Shown: positions 26,465 through 37,445, numbered from the stretch's first letter. The stretch is 64,000 nucleotides of DNA from Streptomyces tsukubensis (GCF_009296025.1 NZ_CP045178.1:8122001-8186000); one strand, 5' to 3'. The notes: a model not told the origin generated them from the letters alone. Program-made: numbers and translations.

Positions 26465-27151
26465 GTCAACTCTCCTTCGCGAGTCACCTCATGAGACACG
26501 CGCTGTGCACGCGTGCCGGGCGGCGGGCCTACGGACTCGCGAGCACACCGCGCCCGCACAGGGGCTCGCGGAACGGCACTTCGCGTGCCCGGCCGTCACG
26601 GCCGGGCGAACGATGTGGAGCCACTCCCGCGCACCGCTGCGGGGCGTACCCGGGCGACGCTGACCGGGGCGTTCCTGCGCGCGCCCGCCTGGGGGGCCTT
26701 GCGATAGGGGCCCCTGCGGCCTGATCGGACTCCCCTCTTGCGAGGACCCTCAGGACAGGGCGCGGACCTGCCGCGTGGGCCAGCGTACCCGCCTGTCCGG
26801 GTGCTCCCGATTCGCGGGCCTACGGGCCGGTGCGGCGAAGTGGTGGCGGGCGGGGACCGGGAGGTGGTGTGCAGTGCGAAGCGGCGCGCGCGGACCCTCG
26901 CCGGTCCGGGGCCGCACCGGCCGCCGCGAGCCCTGCGTGGTGCCGGTCAGCGGCGACGTCCGCGCCCCACGTGGGGATGATCACAGCGCCGATTCGCCAG
27001 GAAGTCCGATCATCCGCCGCGCGCGCGGGCGGTCGGAGCAGGTGCGGCGGGGCGTGATCGAAGGGCTCACCGCGGTGGTGCGATGTGCTGGACCGTGGAG
27101 CCCGGAGCCACCCGGGCCCCCGCGTGTACGGGAGGGAAACGCCCTGCCAGC
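26465..27151. other. Intergenic region with a short palindromic element
   Basis: Almost 690 bases without a supported gene between the divergent thioesterase and 2H phosphoesterase genes. It contains the degenerate palindromic element at 26690-26752. Open frames on both strands lack protein-like composition, and their amino acid content is dominated by Arg/Gly/Pro. Confidence 0.55.
26690..26752. repeat. Palindromic intergenic element, short form (copy 3)
   Basis: The left end TGGGGGGCCTTGCGATA (26690-26706) and the right end read inward, TGAGGGTCCTCGCAAGA (26736-26752), are decayed versions of the ends of copies 1 and 2. The internal block GCCTGATCGGACTCCCCT is identical to copy 1, where it is also on the right. 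The centre has collapsed to a few bases. Confidence 0.75.
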
Positions 27152-27895
27152 ATGGCCCTCGTGACACCGAGAAAACCTCCGCCGAAGCCGAAGCCGAAGC
27201 CGAAGCCGAAGCCGAAGCCCAAGCCGGGACCAGGACCGGCCGGTCGCGGAGGTGGTGAAGCGGAGGGACCTGTCGACGGCCGGACGTCCGCCGAGCGCGA
27301 GCACGCCTCCGACGGTGGGTGGCCGGACCTGCCCGGGGACACCGCCCTGACCATTGGAGTGCCCGAGGCGGACCCCCTCGTCACCGCCGGGTTTCCCGCC
27401 CACGTCACCGTGATCTACCCCTTCCTGCACGAGAGCGTCATCGACGACGAGGTCCACCGGCGGCTGCTCGGACTGTTCGGCGCTCACGCCCCCTTCGAGC
27501 TGTCGCTCGCACGCTTCACCCGTTACCCGGGTGTCCTGCTGCTGGCCCCCGAACCCGCCGCGCCGATACGGGCCCTCACAGCGGAGCTGAGGGAGTGCTG
27601 GCCCGACGTGGTGCCCTACCGAGGCATCTTCGGCGACGAGGGACTCGATCCGCATCTCACGCTCGCCAACAACGAGGGCCCGGGCACCTGCGACGCCGCC
27701 TACGACCTGCTGGAGGCGGCCTACGCCCCCTCGCTGCCGATCACCGCTCGGGTGGCGGAGGTCCACCTGATCGTGCGTGCCGGCGGACGGTGGCGTGACC
27801 GCACGGCGTATCCCCTGGGCACTGCCGACGCCGCGAGGGACGGCCGAGGGCAGCAGAGCCGCCCGGGTGCGGGGCGACTGCGGCGCGCCCCCTGA
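27152..27895 (+). CDS. 2H phosphoesterase (2'-5' RNA ligase-like) with a Lys-Pro tract
   Basis: A 247-residue protein. The C-terminal domain (about 60-225) carries the two HXTX motifs of the 2H superfamily, AHVTVIYPF and DPHLTLAN, whose His/Thr pairs form the active site for cyclic phosphodiester or 2'-5' RNA chemistry. The N-terminus is low complexity: a (KP)n run encoded by a hexanucleotide repeat, then Gly/Pro. The exact start is uncertain: ATG 27152 lacks good SD spacing and GTG 27161 is an alternative. The substrate is unknown. Confidence 0.8.
   Translation: MALVTPRKPPPKPKPKPKPKPKPKPGPGPAGRGGGEAEGPVDGRTSAEREHASDGGWPDLPGDTALTIGVPEADPLVTAGFPAHVTVIYPFLHESVIDDEVHRRLLGLFGAHAPFELSLARFTRYPGVLLLAPEPAAPIRALTAELRECWPDVVPYRGIFGDEGLDPHLTLANNEGPGTCDAAYDLLEAAYAPSLPITARVAEVHLIVRAGGRWRDRTAYPLGTADAARDGRGQQSRPGAGRLRRAP
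27181..27222 (+). repeat. Hexanucleotide tandem repeat (GCCGAA)n
   Basis: Six perfect GCCGAA units and one GCCCAA variant within the 5' end of the 2H phosphoesterase gene, encoding alternating Lys and Pro. It is in frame, so unit gain or loss would change tract length without breaking the gene. Confidence 0.95.
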
Positions 27896-27973
27896 GGGGT
27901 CCTTGAGGAGGGTGCGCGCCCGGCGGTCTCCCAGACGGGGAGCCGCGCCCATGGGGGGTCGGCGCAGCACTGT

Positions 27974-27987
27974 GGAGAGCGCTCTCC
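27974..27987. promoter_or_regulatory. LacI-type operator at the LacI gene promoter
   Basis: GGAGAGCGCTCTCC is a perfect 14-base palindrome with central CG (GCGC core), the style of LacI/CebR boxes. It lies 22 bases before the LacI start codon, so autoregulation is likely. The same GAGAGCGCTCTC core occurs at 37446 and 38642. Confidence 0.75.
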
Positions 27988-28008
27988 GCTCCTGTACAGT
28001 GCGGAAGT

Positions 28009-29067
28009 ATGAGCAGAGAAGTGCAGGCCCAGGCGGTCGCGCCCACGTTGGAGGACGTGGCGCGGGTCGCCGGGGTTTCGCGCGCCACGGTCTCCCGGGT
28101 CATCAACGGCGTACGGAATGTGGACCCCGCCATCCAGGAGTCCGTACGGCAGGCCGTGGCCGCCACGGGATACACACCCAACCGTGCCGCGCGCTCCCTG
28201 GTGACGCGGCGCGCCGAGACCATCGCACTGGTGGTGTCCGGGGCGGGCGGAGAGTCGGAGGCGGAGCAACGGGCTTTCGCCGCAAGGGTGTTCGCCGACC
28301 CGTTCTTCGGCAGGGTGGTCGCGGGGATCGTGGGATATCTGCGCCCCAGGTCGATGCACCCGGTACTGATGTTCGCCGAGACCTCCGCCGACCGCGACCA
28401 GGTGGTGGCTTATGTGCGGCAGGGAAGCGCCGACGGCGCCCTGGTCGTCTCCACCCACGCGGGGGACCCGCTGCCCGCGATGCTCGCGGCGGCGGGACTG
28501 CCCGCGGTGCTCTTCGCCCGCCCCGGGCGGCCGGTGCCCATCAGCTATGTGGACCTCGCCCACCAGGACGGCGCGCGGCTCGCCGCGGAGCGGCTGCTGG
28601 AGCGCGGGTGCCGCCGTGTCGCCTCCATCACGGGCCCCCTCGACGTCGTCGCGGGCCAGGACCGCCTCGCGGGTTTCCGGGACGCCATGGCGCGCAGGGG
28701 CCACCCGTACGTACCGGTCGCCGAGGGCGGTTTCACCCTGGAGAGCGGGGAGGCCGCGATGGCCGGGCTGCTCGCCGAACACCCCGACCTGGACGGGGTG
28801 TTCGCGGCCAACGACCTCATGGCACAGGGGGCCTGTCTCGTTCTGCGCGAGCACGGCAGGCGGGTCCCTGACGACGTGGCCGTGATCGGCTTCGACGACA
28901 GCAGCGCCGCTCTCGCGAGCCGCCCCCAGCTGACCACCGTCCGGCAGCCTGTCGAGGACATGGCGGGGGAGATGGCGCGGCTGCTGCACGAACACATCGA
29001 GGGCCGCGGCGGCGATGTGCGGTCCGTCATCTTCGAACCCGAGCTGGTGGTGCGGGAGTCCGCCTGA
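28009..29067 (+). CDS. LacI-family sugar regulator
   Basis: A 352-residue repressor. The N-terminal LacI helix-turn-helix and hinge (about 12-65) contain LEDVARVAGVSRATVSRVIN and GYTPNRAARSLVTRR. The periplasmic-binding-protein-like effector domain spans about 70-345 (GADGALVVSTH-like segment, VFAANDLMAQGA, VIGFDDSSAA). It probably binds a sugar that releases it from GAGAGCGCTCTC sites: its own promoter and those of the GH2-like and DUF1996 genes 9-10 kb downstream. The Shine-Dalgarno match is poor. Confidence 0.92.
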   Translation: MSREVQAQAVAPTLEDVARVAGVSRATVSRVINGVRNVDPAIQESVRQAVAATGYTPNRAARSLVTRRAETIALVVSGAGGESEAEQRAFAARVFADPFFGRVVAGIVGYLRPRSMHPVLMFAETSADRDQVVAYVRQGSADGALVVSTHAGDPLPAMLAAAGLPAVLFARPGRPVPISYVDLAHQDGARLAAERLLERGCRRVASITGPLDVVAGQDRLAGFRDAMARRGHPYVPVAEGGFTLESGEAAMAGLLAEHPDLDGVFAANDLMAQGACLVLREHGRRVPDDVAVIGFDDSSAALASRPQLTTVRQPVEDMAGEMARLLHEHIEGRGGDVRSVIFEPELVVRESA

Positions 29068-29167
29068 GACGGGCCCGGCACCGGTGCCCGCCACGGCGGT
29101 CGCCGCGTGTCCGCCTCCCGGAAGCCGGGCCCGGGGGAGCCGACACCGGGGGTCGGTGCGTCCTTGC

Positions 29168-30484
29168 TCACTGCGGAGTCCTCCAGTCGAGGACCGTGTG
29201 CCAGCTGGGTGGCTCCGTGACCTGACGGCCCTCTTCGCTCGACGGACGGGCCTTTCTGCCGCCGCGGGCGAAGAAGTCCGCGAGGGCCAGCGTGGCGGCT
29301 CCGACCGTGACCGCGTCGGGGCCCAGCCGCCCCATGCCGATGGTGACCTGGGCCGCCGGGTGACGCAGGGAGTAGCCGACCGCGTAACGGCGGACGGCGT
29401 CCAGGATGTGCGGGCCGAGCTGGAGACCCGCCCATCCGCCGATGAGTACGCGTTCGGGGCTGAAGAGATTGATCAGCCCCGAGATGCCCGCGCCCAGGTA
29501 CTCGGCCGTCTCGTCCAGCACGGCCACCGCCACCGGGTCGGCCGGTCGTCCGTCCTTCGGGGCCGCCGCGTCGAGAAGTGCCGTCACACCGGCCTCCTCG
29601 CCTCCACCCCCGGGCAGGACGCCACCTGCCTCCTGCCACCGTTCAAGCAGGGCTTCGGACCCCGCGTAGGCCTCCAGACAGCCCAGCGCGCCACAACGGC
29701 ACTGCCGGCCGCGGACACTGACGGTGAGATGGCCCCATTCACCGGCGCTGCCGTGCGTACCGCCGTGGATGGCGCCCCCGGTGACGATGCAGGCGCCCAC
29801 ACCTGATCCGAAGAGGACGATCACGGCGTCGCTCGCGCCGCGCCCCCCACCGAACCACATCTCCGCCTGACCCATCGCCTTCGCGCCGTTGTTGATGAAG
29901 AAGCCGACCGCCGGGGGGAGTTCGGCGACCTGCCGGATCAGTGCCTCCAGCGGAACAGCGTCCCAGCCGATCGTCTGGCCGTGCACCACCGCCCCCTCGG
30001 GGCCCGTGCGTTCGACGATGCCTGGCACCCCGACGCCGACGCCGAGCAGCCGATCGGCGGGGACGGCGGCCTCGTCGAGCACGGTCGCGATCCCGTCACC
30101 GATGAACCGGACGATGAGGTCCACGTCGTAACCCGGCTGGGTGATCGGCTGTTCCCTGCGGGCGAGTTCGGTCATCCCCAGGTCGAAGAGTTCGATCCTC
30201 ACCTTCGTCTCGCCCACGTCGACGCCGATCAGGTAGCCGGCCGAGGGGGCGACCCTCAGCAGCGTCCTCGGCCTCCCGCCGTCGGACTCGACGACCCCGG
30301 CCTCCTCCAGCAGTCCGTCCGAGGTGAGTTCGGAGACGACGTTGCTGATAGAGCCTGAACTCAACCCGGTTGAGGGAACGAGCGCCTGACGGCTCATCGG
30401 CCCGTCGAAATACAACCGTTGCAAAACCGCGGTGCGGTTACCCCTGCGCAGGTCACGCACGGTCCGTGTGTTCCGCTCAGCCAT
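29168..30484 (-). CDS. ROK-family transcriptional regulator
   Basis: A 438-residue repressor of the XylR/NagC type. The N-terminal winged helix (about 10-75) contains LYFDGPMSRQALVPSTGLSS. The ROK sugar-kinase-like domain has GYLIGVDVGETKVR as the first phosphate-binding loop and the zinc signature CRCGALGCLEAYAG (about 280-293). It is divergent from the sugar ABC operon beginning at 30639, and the 154-base gap holds an AT-rich inverted repeat, so it most likely represses that operon until its sugar is present. AAGGAG lies about six bases before the ATG at 30484. Confidence 0.93.
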   Translation of the reverse strand: MAERNTRTVRDLRRGNRTAVLQRLYFDGPMSRQALVPSTGLSSGSISNVVSELTSDGLLEEAGVVESDGGRPRTLLRVAPSAGYLIGVDVGETKVRIELFDLGMTELARREQPITQPGYDVDLIVRFIGDGIATVLDEAAVPADRLLGVGVGVPGIVERTGPEGAVVHGQTIGWDAVPLEALIRQVAELPPAVGFFINNGAKAMGQAEMWFGGGRGASDAVIVLFGSGVGACIVTGGAIHGGTHGSAGEWGHLTVSVRGRQCRCGALGCLEAYAGSEALLERWQEAGGVLPGGGGEEAGVTALLDAAAPKDGRPADPVAVAVLDETAEYLGAGISGLINLFSPERVLIGGWAGLQLGPHILDAVRRYAVGYSLRHPAAQVTIGMGRLGPDAVTVGAATLALADFFARGGRKARPSSEEGRQVTEPPSWHTVLDWRTPQ

Positions 30485-30545
30485 GTGGCTCCTTCCCGGA
30501 CCGCAACATACCCCGCTCAAGCCCTTGACGCGACCTTCCCTCAGG

Positions 30546-30565
30546 ATTTAACTCACGTCCTAAAT
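30546..30565. promoter_or_regulatory. AT-rich inverted repeat, candidate ROK operator
   Basis: ATTTA-N10-TAAAT lies in an otherwise GC-rich gap between the ROK gene and the ABC operon. ROK (XylR/NagC-type) operators are usually AT-rich half-sites about two helical turns apart, which matches. Exact half-sites were not determined. Confidence 0.5.
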
Positions 30566-30638
30566 TAAGTCGTGACGTCGTTCAGGGACTGAACGCGACG
30601 GCCACCTCTTGACACCCCCTGGAAGGGGCGAATCCGCC

Positions 30639-31952
30639 ATGCGCAGACTTCGAGCCGCAGCCACCGCAGTCACCGTCGTCACCCTCGCTGTCACCGCGAG
30701 CGGCTGCGGAGGCGGCAGCAGTGCGGGCGGGGGCAGCAACAACTCCCCCAGGACGCTCACCTACTGGGCCTCGAACCAGGGGCCGAGTATCGAGGCGGAC
30801 AAGAAGATCCTCACCAAGGAGCTGGCCAAATTCACCCAGCAGACCGGCATCAAGGTGAAGCTCGAAGTAGTGCCGTGGGCCGACCTGTTGAACCGTGTTC
30901 TCGCGGCCACCGCGTCGGGTGAGGGCCCCGACGTACTGAACATCGGCAACTCCTGGTCCTCCTCGCTCCAGGCGACCGGCGCGCTGCTGCCGTGGGACGC
31001 GAAGAACTACAAGGCGATCGGCGGCAAGGACCGCTTCGTGGAGACGGCGCTCTCCGCGACCGGCGCCGAGGACAAGGACCCCGCGGCTGTGCCGCTCTAC
31101 TCACTGTCGTACGCCCTCTACTACAACAAGAAGATGTTCGCCGACGCCGGCGTGAGCGCCCCGCCCAAGACCTGGGACGAACTGGTCGCGGCGGGCAAGA
31201 AGATCTCCAAGGGCGGCAAGTGGGGACTCGCCGCCGAGGGCGGCAACCTCTCCGAGAACATTCACCATGCCTTCGTCTTCGGCAAGCAGCACGGAGCCGA
31301 CTTCTTCGACGCGGCAGGAAAGCCGACGTTCACCTCCGACGGTGCGGTGGCCGCCGTGAAGCAGTACGTCGACCTCATGGCCAAGGACAAGATCATCGCC
31401 CCCGGCAACGCCGAGTACGCCCAGAACCAGTCCCTCCAGGACTTCGCCAACAACAAGACCGCCATGGTCCTGTGGCAGGCCGCGGCCAGCACCTTCAAGG
31501 CCCACGGGATGAAGCCCTCCGACTACGGGGTCGTCCCCGTACCCGTCCCCTCGGGCACACCGGACACCGGCAAGAACACCAACTCCATGGTGGCGGGCAT
31601 CAACATCGCGGTCTTCAAGAACACCCAGAACCTCAAGGGCGCACAGAAGTTCGTGAAGTTCATGACCAGCGAGGACGAGCAGAAGCTCCTCAACAAGACC
31701 TACGGTTCCATCCCGCCGGTCAAGGACGCGCAGCAGGACCCCGCCTTCGACCAGCCCGACACCAAGGTGCTGCGGGAGACCCTCGTCAACAGCGCGTCGC
31801 CCCTGCCGAACGTCCCGAACGAGTCGCAGTTCGAGACCACGGTCGGCACCGCCATCAAGGAACTGTGGGCCGACGCCGCCGCGGGCCGCGCGGTCACCAC
31901 GTCCTCGGTCAAGGCGCGCCTGACCAAGGCCCAGCAGCAGATGCCGAAGTGA
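30639..31952 (+). CDS. Sugar ABC transporter substrate-binding lipoprotein (second system)
   Basis: A 437-residue extracellular binding protein. The signal peptide ends in VTASGC (lipobox; Cys about residue 24) and is followed by a Gly/Ser linker. The family 1 solute-binding fold shows LTYWASNQGPSIEADKKIL, LEVVPWADLLNRVLAATASG and GPDVLNIGNSW. It is the first gene of an operon with two permeases and a GH1 beta-glucosidase, so a beta-linked di- or oligosaccharide is the probable ligand (inference). The start follows GGAAGGGG at about ten bases. Confidence 0.93.
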   Translation: MRRLRAAATAVTVVTLAVTASGCGGGSSAGGGSNNSPRTLTYWASNQGPSIEADKKILTKELAKFTQQTGIKVKLEVVPWADLLNRVLAATASGEGPDVLNIGNSWSSSLQATGALLPWDAKNYKAIGGKDRFVETALSATGAEDKDPAAVPLYSLSYALYYNKKMFADAGVSAPPKTWDELVAAGKKISKGGKWGLAAEGGNLSENIHHAFVFGKQHGADFFDAAGKPTFTSDGAVAAVKQYVDLMAKDKIIAPGNAEYAQNQSLQDFANNKTAMVLWQAAASTFKAHGMKPSDYGVVPVPVPSGTPDTGKNTNSMVAGINIAVFKNTQNLKGAQKFVKFMTSEDEQKLLNKTYGSIPPVKDAQQDPAFDQPDTKVLRETLVNSASPLPNVPNESQFETTVGTAIKELWADAAAGRAVTTSSVKARLTKAQQQMPK

Positions 31953-31962
31953 GCCGCCGACC

Positions 31963-32967
31963 ATGACCGCCACCGCCGCTCACGAGCAGGCGCCGCCGGG
32001 TCCCTCCAAGGGGCCCGGCCCCGGGCAGCGCAAGCAGCGCCGCCTTCGCATCCCCGCGAAGGCGCGCAGCATCGGACTGCCCTACCTGCTGCTCGTTCCC
32101 GCCCTGCTCTTCGAACTCTTCGTGCACGTCGTTCCCATGGTCGTCGGCATCTTCATGGCCTTCAAGGAGCTGACGCAGTTCTACATCCGCGACTGGGGGG
32201 CCGCCCCCTGGACCGGCTTCGACAACTTCAAGCTCGCCGTCGATTTCAACCAGCCGGTCGGCAAGGCCCTGCTGCACTCCTTCTGGGTCACCTGCGCCTT
32301 CACCGCGATCACCGTCCTCTGCTGCTGGCTGCTCGGGGTCGCCGCCGCCGTCTTCCTCCAGGAGAACTTCAAGGGCCGCGGACTGCTGAGGGCCATCTTC
32401 CTCACCCCGTACGCCCTGCCCATCTACGCCGCCGTCATCACCTGGGCCTTCATGTTCCAGCGGGACAACGGCATGGTGAACCACATCATCCACGACCAGC
32501 TCGGGCTCACGGACGACCGTCCGTTCTGGCTGCTCGGCGACAACAGCTTCGTCGCCCTCACCGTCGTGGCCGTCTGGAAGACCTGGCCCTTCGCCTTCCT
32601 CATCGTGATGGCGGCCCTCCAGAACATCCCCAAGGATCTCTACGAGGCCTCCGCCATCGACGGCGCCGGGATCTGGCAGCAGATCCGCCGGATCACCCTG
32701 CCCGCGCTCAGGCCCGTCAACCAGGTGCTTGTCCTCGTTCTCTTCCTGTGGACCTTCAACGACTTCAACACGCCGTTCATCCTCTTCGGGGACTCGGCGC
32801 CGGAAGCCGCGGACCTGATCTCGATCCACATCTACCAATCGTCCTTCGTCTCCTGGAACTTCGGTACGGGCTCGGCGATGTCCGTGCTGCTGCTGCTCTT
32901 CCTGCTCCTGGTGACCGCTGTCTACCTGATGCTGACCTCACGCGGAAGGAAGGGCGAGAATGTCTAG
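31963..32967 (+). CDS. Sugar ABC transporter permease (MalF type, second system)
   Basis: A 334-residue membrane permease with a 40-residue basic N-terminal tail and six membrane segments. The EAA loop reads EASAIDGAGIWQQIRRITLP. It begins 11 bases after the binding-protein stop and overlaps the next permease by eight bases, so the genes are co-translated. The ATPase is missing from the operon, again pointing to a shared MsiK-like ATPase. Confidence 0.92.
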   Translation: MTATAAHEQAPPGPSKGPGPGQRKQRRLRIPAKARSIGLPYLLLVPALLFELFVHVVPMVVGIFMAFKELTQFYIRDWGAAPWTGFDNFKLAVDFNQPVGKALLHSFWVTCAFTAITVLCCWLLGVAAAVFLQENFKGRGLLRAIFLTPYALPIYAAVITWAFMFQRDNGMVNHIIHDQLGLTDDRPFWLLGDNSFVALTVVAVWKTWPFAFLIVMAALQNIPKDLYEASAIDGAGIWQQIRRITLPALRPVNQVLVLVLFLWTFNDFNTPFILFGDSAPEAADLISIHIYQSSFVSWNFGTGSAMSVLLLLFLLLVTAVYLMLTSRGRKGENV

Positions 32968-33874
32968 CGCGACCGCGCCGCCACCGGCCAGAACGGACGG
33001 CGAACCGGCCAAGGGCGGGCGGGGGCGCTCGCCCATGGCGCCGCCCACCTCCTTCCTCTGGACGCGGCGGATCTTCCTGACCCTGCTGACCGCCTTCGTG
33101 GTGCTGCCCATCTATGTGATGGTCAGCAGCTCCCTGAAGCCGCTCAAGGACGTGTCGGGCAAATTCCAGTGGATTCCGACAGGGCTGACCATCCGCCCCT
33201 ACATCGATATCTGGAAGACCATCCCGCTCGCCAAGTACTTCGGGAACTCGCTGGTCGTGGCGGGCGCCGCCACCGTCTGCTCGGTCGTGATCGCGATCTT
33301 CGCCGCCTACGCGGTCAGCCGCTACAACTTCCGCGGCAAGAAGGTCTTCACCATCTCGGTGCTCTCCACCCAGATGTTCCCCGGCATCCTCTTCCTGCTG
33401 CCGCTGTTCCTGATCTTCGTCAACGTCGGCAACTCCACCGGGATCCCCCTGTTCGGCTCGCGGTTCGGCCTGGTCATCACCTATCTGACCTTCTCGCTGC
33501 CGTTCGCCATCTGGATGCTGATCGGATACTTCGACTCGGTCCCGCGTGAGCTGGACGAGGCCGCCAAGGTGGACGGCTGCGGGCCCCTTGGGGCACTCTT
33601 CAGGGTCGTCGTGCCCGCTGCCATCCCCGGCATCGTCGCCGTCGCCGTCTACGCCTTCATGACGGCCTGGGGCGAAGTGCTCTTCGCCTCCGTGCTCACC
33701 AACGACGAGACCCGCACCCTCGCGGTCGGCCTCCAGGGGTACGCCACCCAGAACGACGTGTACTGGAACCAGGTCATGGCCGCGTCGCTCGTGGTCAGCG
33801 TCCCGGTCGTCGCCGGCTTCCTGCTGCTCCAGCGCTACCTCGTCGCGGGACTCACCGCCGGCGCCGTCAAGTGA
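32960..33874 (+). CDS. Sugar ABC transporter permease (MalG type, second system)
   Basis: A 304-residue permease with a 30-residue cytoplasmic N-terminus, six membrane segments and the EAA loop [20 protein letters not shown]. The start overlaps the preceding gene by eight bases (GAGAATGTCTAG). The GH1 gene follows 20 bases later after a GGAAAGGAAAA ribosome-binding site. Confidence 0.92.
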   Translation: MSSATAPPPARTDGEPAKGGRGRSPMAPPTSFLWTRRIFLTLLTAFVVLPIYVMVSSSLKPLKDVSGKFQWIPTGLTIRPYIDIWKTIPLAKYFGNSLVVAGAATVCSVVIAIFAAYAVSRYNFRGKKVFTISVLSTQMFPGILFLLPLFLIFVNVGNSTGIPLFGSRFGLVITYLTFSLPFAIWMLIGYFDSVPRELDEAAKVDGCGPLGALFRVVVPAAIPGIVAVAVYAFMTAWGEVLFASVLTNDETRTLAVGLQGYATQNDVYWNQVMAASLVVSVPVVAGFLLLQRYLVAGLTAGAVK

Positions 33875-33894
33875 CCTTTCCGGAAAGGAAAACA

Positions 33895-35259
<1,365 letters not shown>

Positions 35260-35442
35260 CCCTTCGCACCCCCGCCCGGCGAGCCGCCGCGGTCCACCCC
35301 TTCCCCGGTGGACCGCGGCGGCTTCGGTCGTTGCCCCCGCGCCCCGCGCCGCCCGCCGCGTGCCCCTTGTCCCGGGCGACGGGCCGGGCGGCGCCGTTCG
35401 CCCCGTCCCGGCCTGACGGTCCTGGGGGCGGGGCATGAAGAA

Positions 35443-35485
35443 GGGCCGTCGCTCTCAGCCGCTTCTCAGCGGAGAGCGACGGCCC
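35443..35485. terminator. Strong bidirectional terminator between convergent GH genes
   Basis: GGGCCGTCGCTCTC (35443-35456) pairs perfectly with GAGAGCGACGGCCC (35472-35485). The 15-base loop itself contains a small CGCT/AGCG stem, giving a nested hairpin. Confidence 0.85.
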
Positions 35486-35587
35486 TGTGCCGCGTACCGG
35501 CGGGGCAGGTCGCTACGCGGCAGGCCCTGAGGACCGGAGGAGGGACCGGCCCGGGCGGATCAGTGCTGCCGGGTAACTACCGGCGGG

Positions 35588-37360
35588 TCAGTTGTACACG
35601 CCGAACTCGTGCAACGAGTAGCCGTAACCGGTGCCCCGCTGCGTGCCGTTCACCCGCACGTAGCGCCCCTTGCCCTGGACGTCGAAGTCGTCGATGCCAC
35701 CGTCACCGTCCTTCACTTCCTGGACGGTCCGCCAGTTCGTGCCGTCGTCGGAGGTCTGGACCGTGTACGCCTTCGCGTAGGCGGCCTCCCAGGTGAGCTG
35801 GACGTGGTGGAAGGAGGTGGAGGCGCCCAGATCGACCTGGAGCCACTGCGGGTCGCTCCAGTCGCTCGCCCAGCGGTTGTCCAGCTTGCCGTCGACGGCG
35901 TTCGACGCGGGGCAGGGGCATCCGCCCGTGCTGTCCGTCTGGAACGACGAGGCGGTGGCCGGCCTGCCGAGCGCGATGTTCGTCCCGTCGACCGGCGGCG
36001 GCACGACCCTGATGGAGCGGGTCTCCACGCCGACGTTGCCCTTGCCGTCCTTCACCTTGACGTAGATCTTCCACACCCCGGCCTTGTCAGGCGCCTTGAA
36101 CCGGAGCTTTCCGCCGCCGAGATCCGTGACGGGCACCGACGTCAGCGCCTTGCTCTGGTCGATGTAGTTGCTGTTGAGGAGCGCCTCGTACGAAAGGGTG
36201 TCACCGTCGGGGTCGGTGGCCTTCGTGGTCACGGTGAGGTCCTTGCCCGCGGGGACCGCCGAGGCGTTCCCCTCCACGTCCAGCGCGGAGATCACCGGCG
36301 GCGTGTTGTCACCCGAGGTGCTGCCCTTGTACGCCTTCTTCACCGAGTAGTACGACAGCCGCCGCTCGCCCGCGGGCAGCAGGTTGAACCAGATGCCGCC
36401 GAAGTCGTACTCGGTCCCGTAGTGGAACATCGTGGCACCGAGCGCCACGCCCTTGTGTCCGGTGACGCAGTCCCAGGCCTTCGTGTATCCCTCGGCCTTC
36501 GCGGTGTCGGCGGGCTCCTGCGGTACGCCGTTGGCGTCGTCAGGGACCTCCCACTCGCCCGCGGGACCGGTCTCGGTGATGATGTAGGGCTTGTTGTAAC
36601 CGCCCTTCTCCCAGTCCGACTTGACGCCGCAGACCTCCTTGTAGGAGTTGACCGCGTACAGGTCCAGGTCAGGGGCGTTCTTCTTGAAATAGGGCCAGGC
36701 GCCCGTCCAGGCGTCGGTGGAGGTCACGGGGTGGTTCGGGTCGACCGCGTGGATCTTCTTGGTGATGTCGTTGACGAAGGTGGTGTAGGCGTCGCGTTGC
36801 TTCTCCAACTCGTCGCCGCTGTAACAGTTCTGCAGGCCGAGCACCGACTCGTTGCCCACGTTCCACATCAGGACACCGGGGTTGTCCTTGTAGGTGTCGA
36901 CCCACTTCGGGAACTCCGCGAGCATGTCGTTCTTGTACGCGGTGTCGGTGAGGTAGTTGACGCACCCGCCGGATCCGGGGCCGCCGCCCGGCTGGAGCCA
37001 GAACCCGGCGATCACCTTGACCCCGTGCGCCGCCGCGGAGTCGAACAGCGGCTTGCTGGAGGCGTCGGTGCCCCAGGTACGGATGGTATTGACGCCCATC
37101 GAGGCGACGTCGGGCAGGTACTTCTCGGCGTCCGCCGCCGAGGGACCCCAGGTCAGCCCCTTGATCTGGTAGGGCGCTCCGTTGACGGTCAGTGCCCAGG
37201 CGCCCTGCGAACCTGTCACCTTCACGACGTTTCCCGCCGCCTGCGCGGTGGGTGCCTGCACACCGGTCACGGCCCCGGCCAGCAGTGCCGCCGCCGCGAA
37301 CGGCACGACGGCGCGTCTGGCCGTCCGGGTTCCGGCCGTCCGGGTGGGGGGACGGTACAT
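35588..37360 (-). CDS. Secreted GH2-like TIM-barrel glycosidase with C-terminal CBM32
   Basis: A 590-residue secreted enzyme. The signal peptide (about 1-41) ends PTAQAAG. The catalytic (beta/alpha)8 barrel (about 50-340) has a probable acid/base Glu in WNVGNESVLG and a nucleophile Glu in IITETGPAGEW, an arrangement of clan GH-A close to the GH2 C-terminal domain. A beta-sandwich linker domain (about 355-455) precedes an F5/8-type C discoidin domain, CBM32 (about 460-590: IALGRPATASS, DNRWASDWSDPQWLQVDLG). The substrate is a plant or microbial polysaccharide, not specified by sequence. A LacI-type operator lies 86 bases upstream of the start. Confidence 0.83.
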   Translation of the reverse strand: MYRPPTRTAGTRTARRAVVPFAAAALLAGAVTGVQAPTAQAAGNVVKVTGSQGAWALTVNGAPYQIKGLTWGPSAADAEKYLPDVASMGVNTIRTWGTDASSKPLFDSAAAHGVKVIAGFWLQPGGGPGSGGCVNYLTDTAYKNDMLAEFPKWVDTYKDNPGVLMWNVGNESVLGLQNCYSGDELEKQRDAYTTFVNDITKKIHAVDPNHPVTSTDAWTGAWPYFKKNAPDLDLYAVNSYKEVCGVKSDWEKGGYNKPYIITETGPAGEWEVPDDANGVPQEPADTAKAEGYTKAWDCVTGHKGVALGATMFHYGTEYDFGGIWFNLLPAGERRLSYYSVKKAYKGSTSGDNTPPVISALDVEGNASAVPAGKDLTVTTKATDPDGDTLSYEALLNSNYIDQSKALTSVPVTDLGGGKLRFKAPDKAGVWKIYVKVKDGKGNVGVETRSIRVVPPPVDGTNIALGRPATASSFQTDSTGGCPCPASNAVDGKLDNRWASDWSDPQWLQVDLGASTSFHHVQLTWEAAYAKAYTVQTSDDGTNWRTVQEVKDGDGGIDDFDVQGKGRYVRVNGTQRGTGYGYSLHEFGVYN

Positions 37361-37445
37361 GTCTTACTCCTTGTCCGGGGCGCGCGGGTGCGCTCGGTGG
37401 GGGTGGGTGGGGGGAGCGTGGCTCCGTCAGTGGTCCGGCCGTCGG

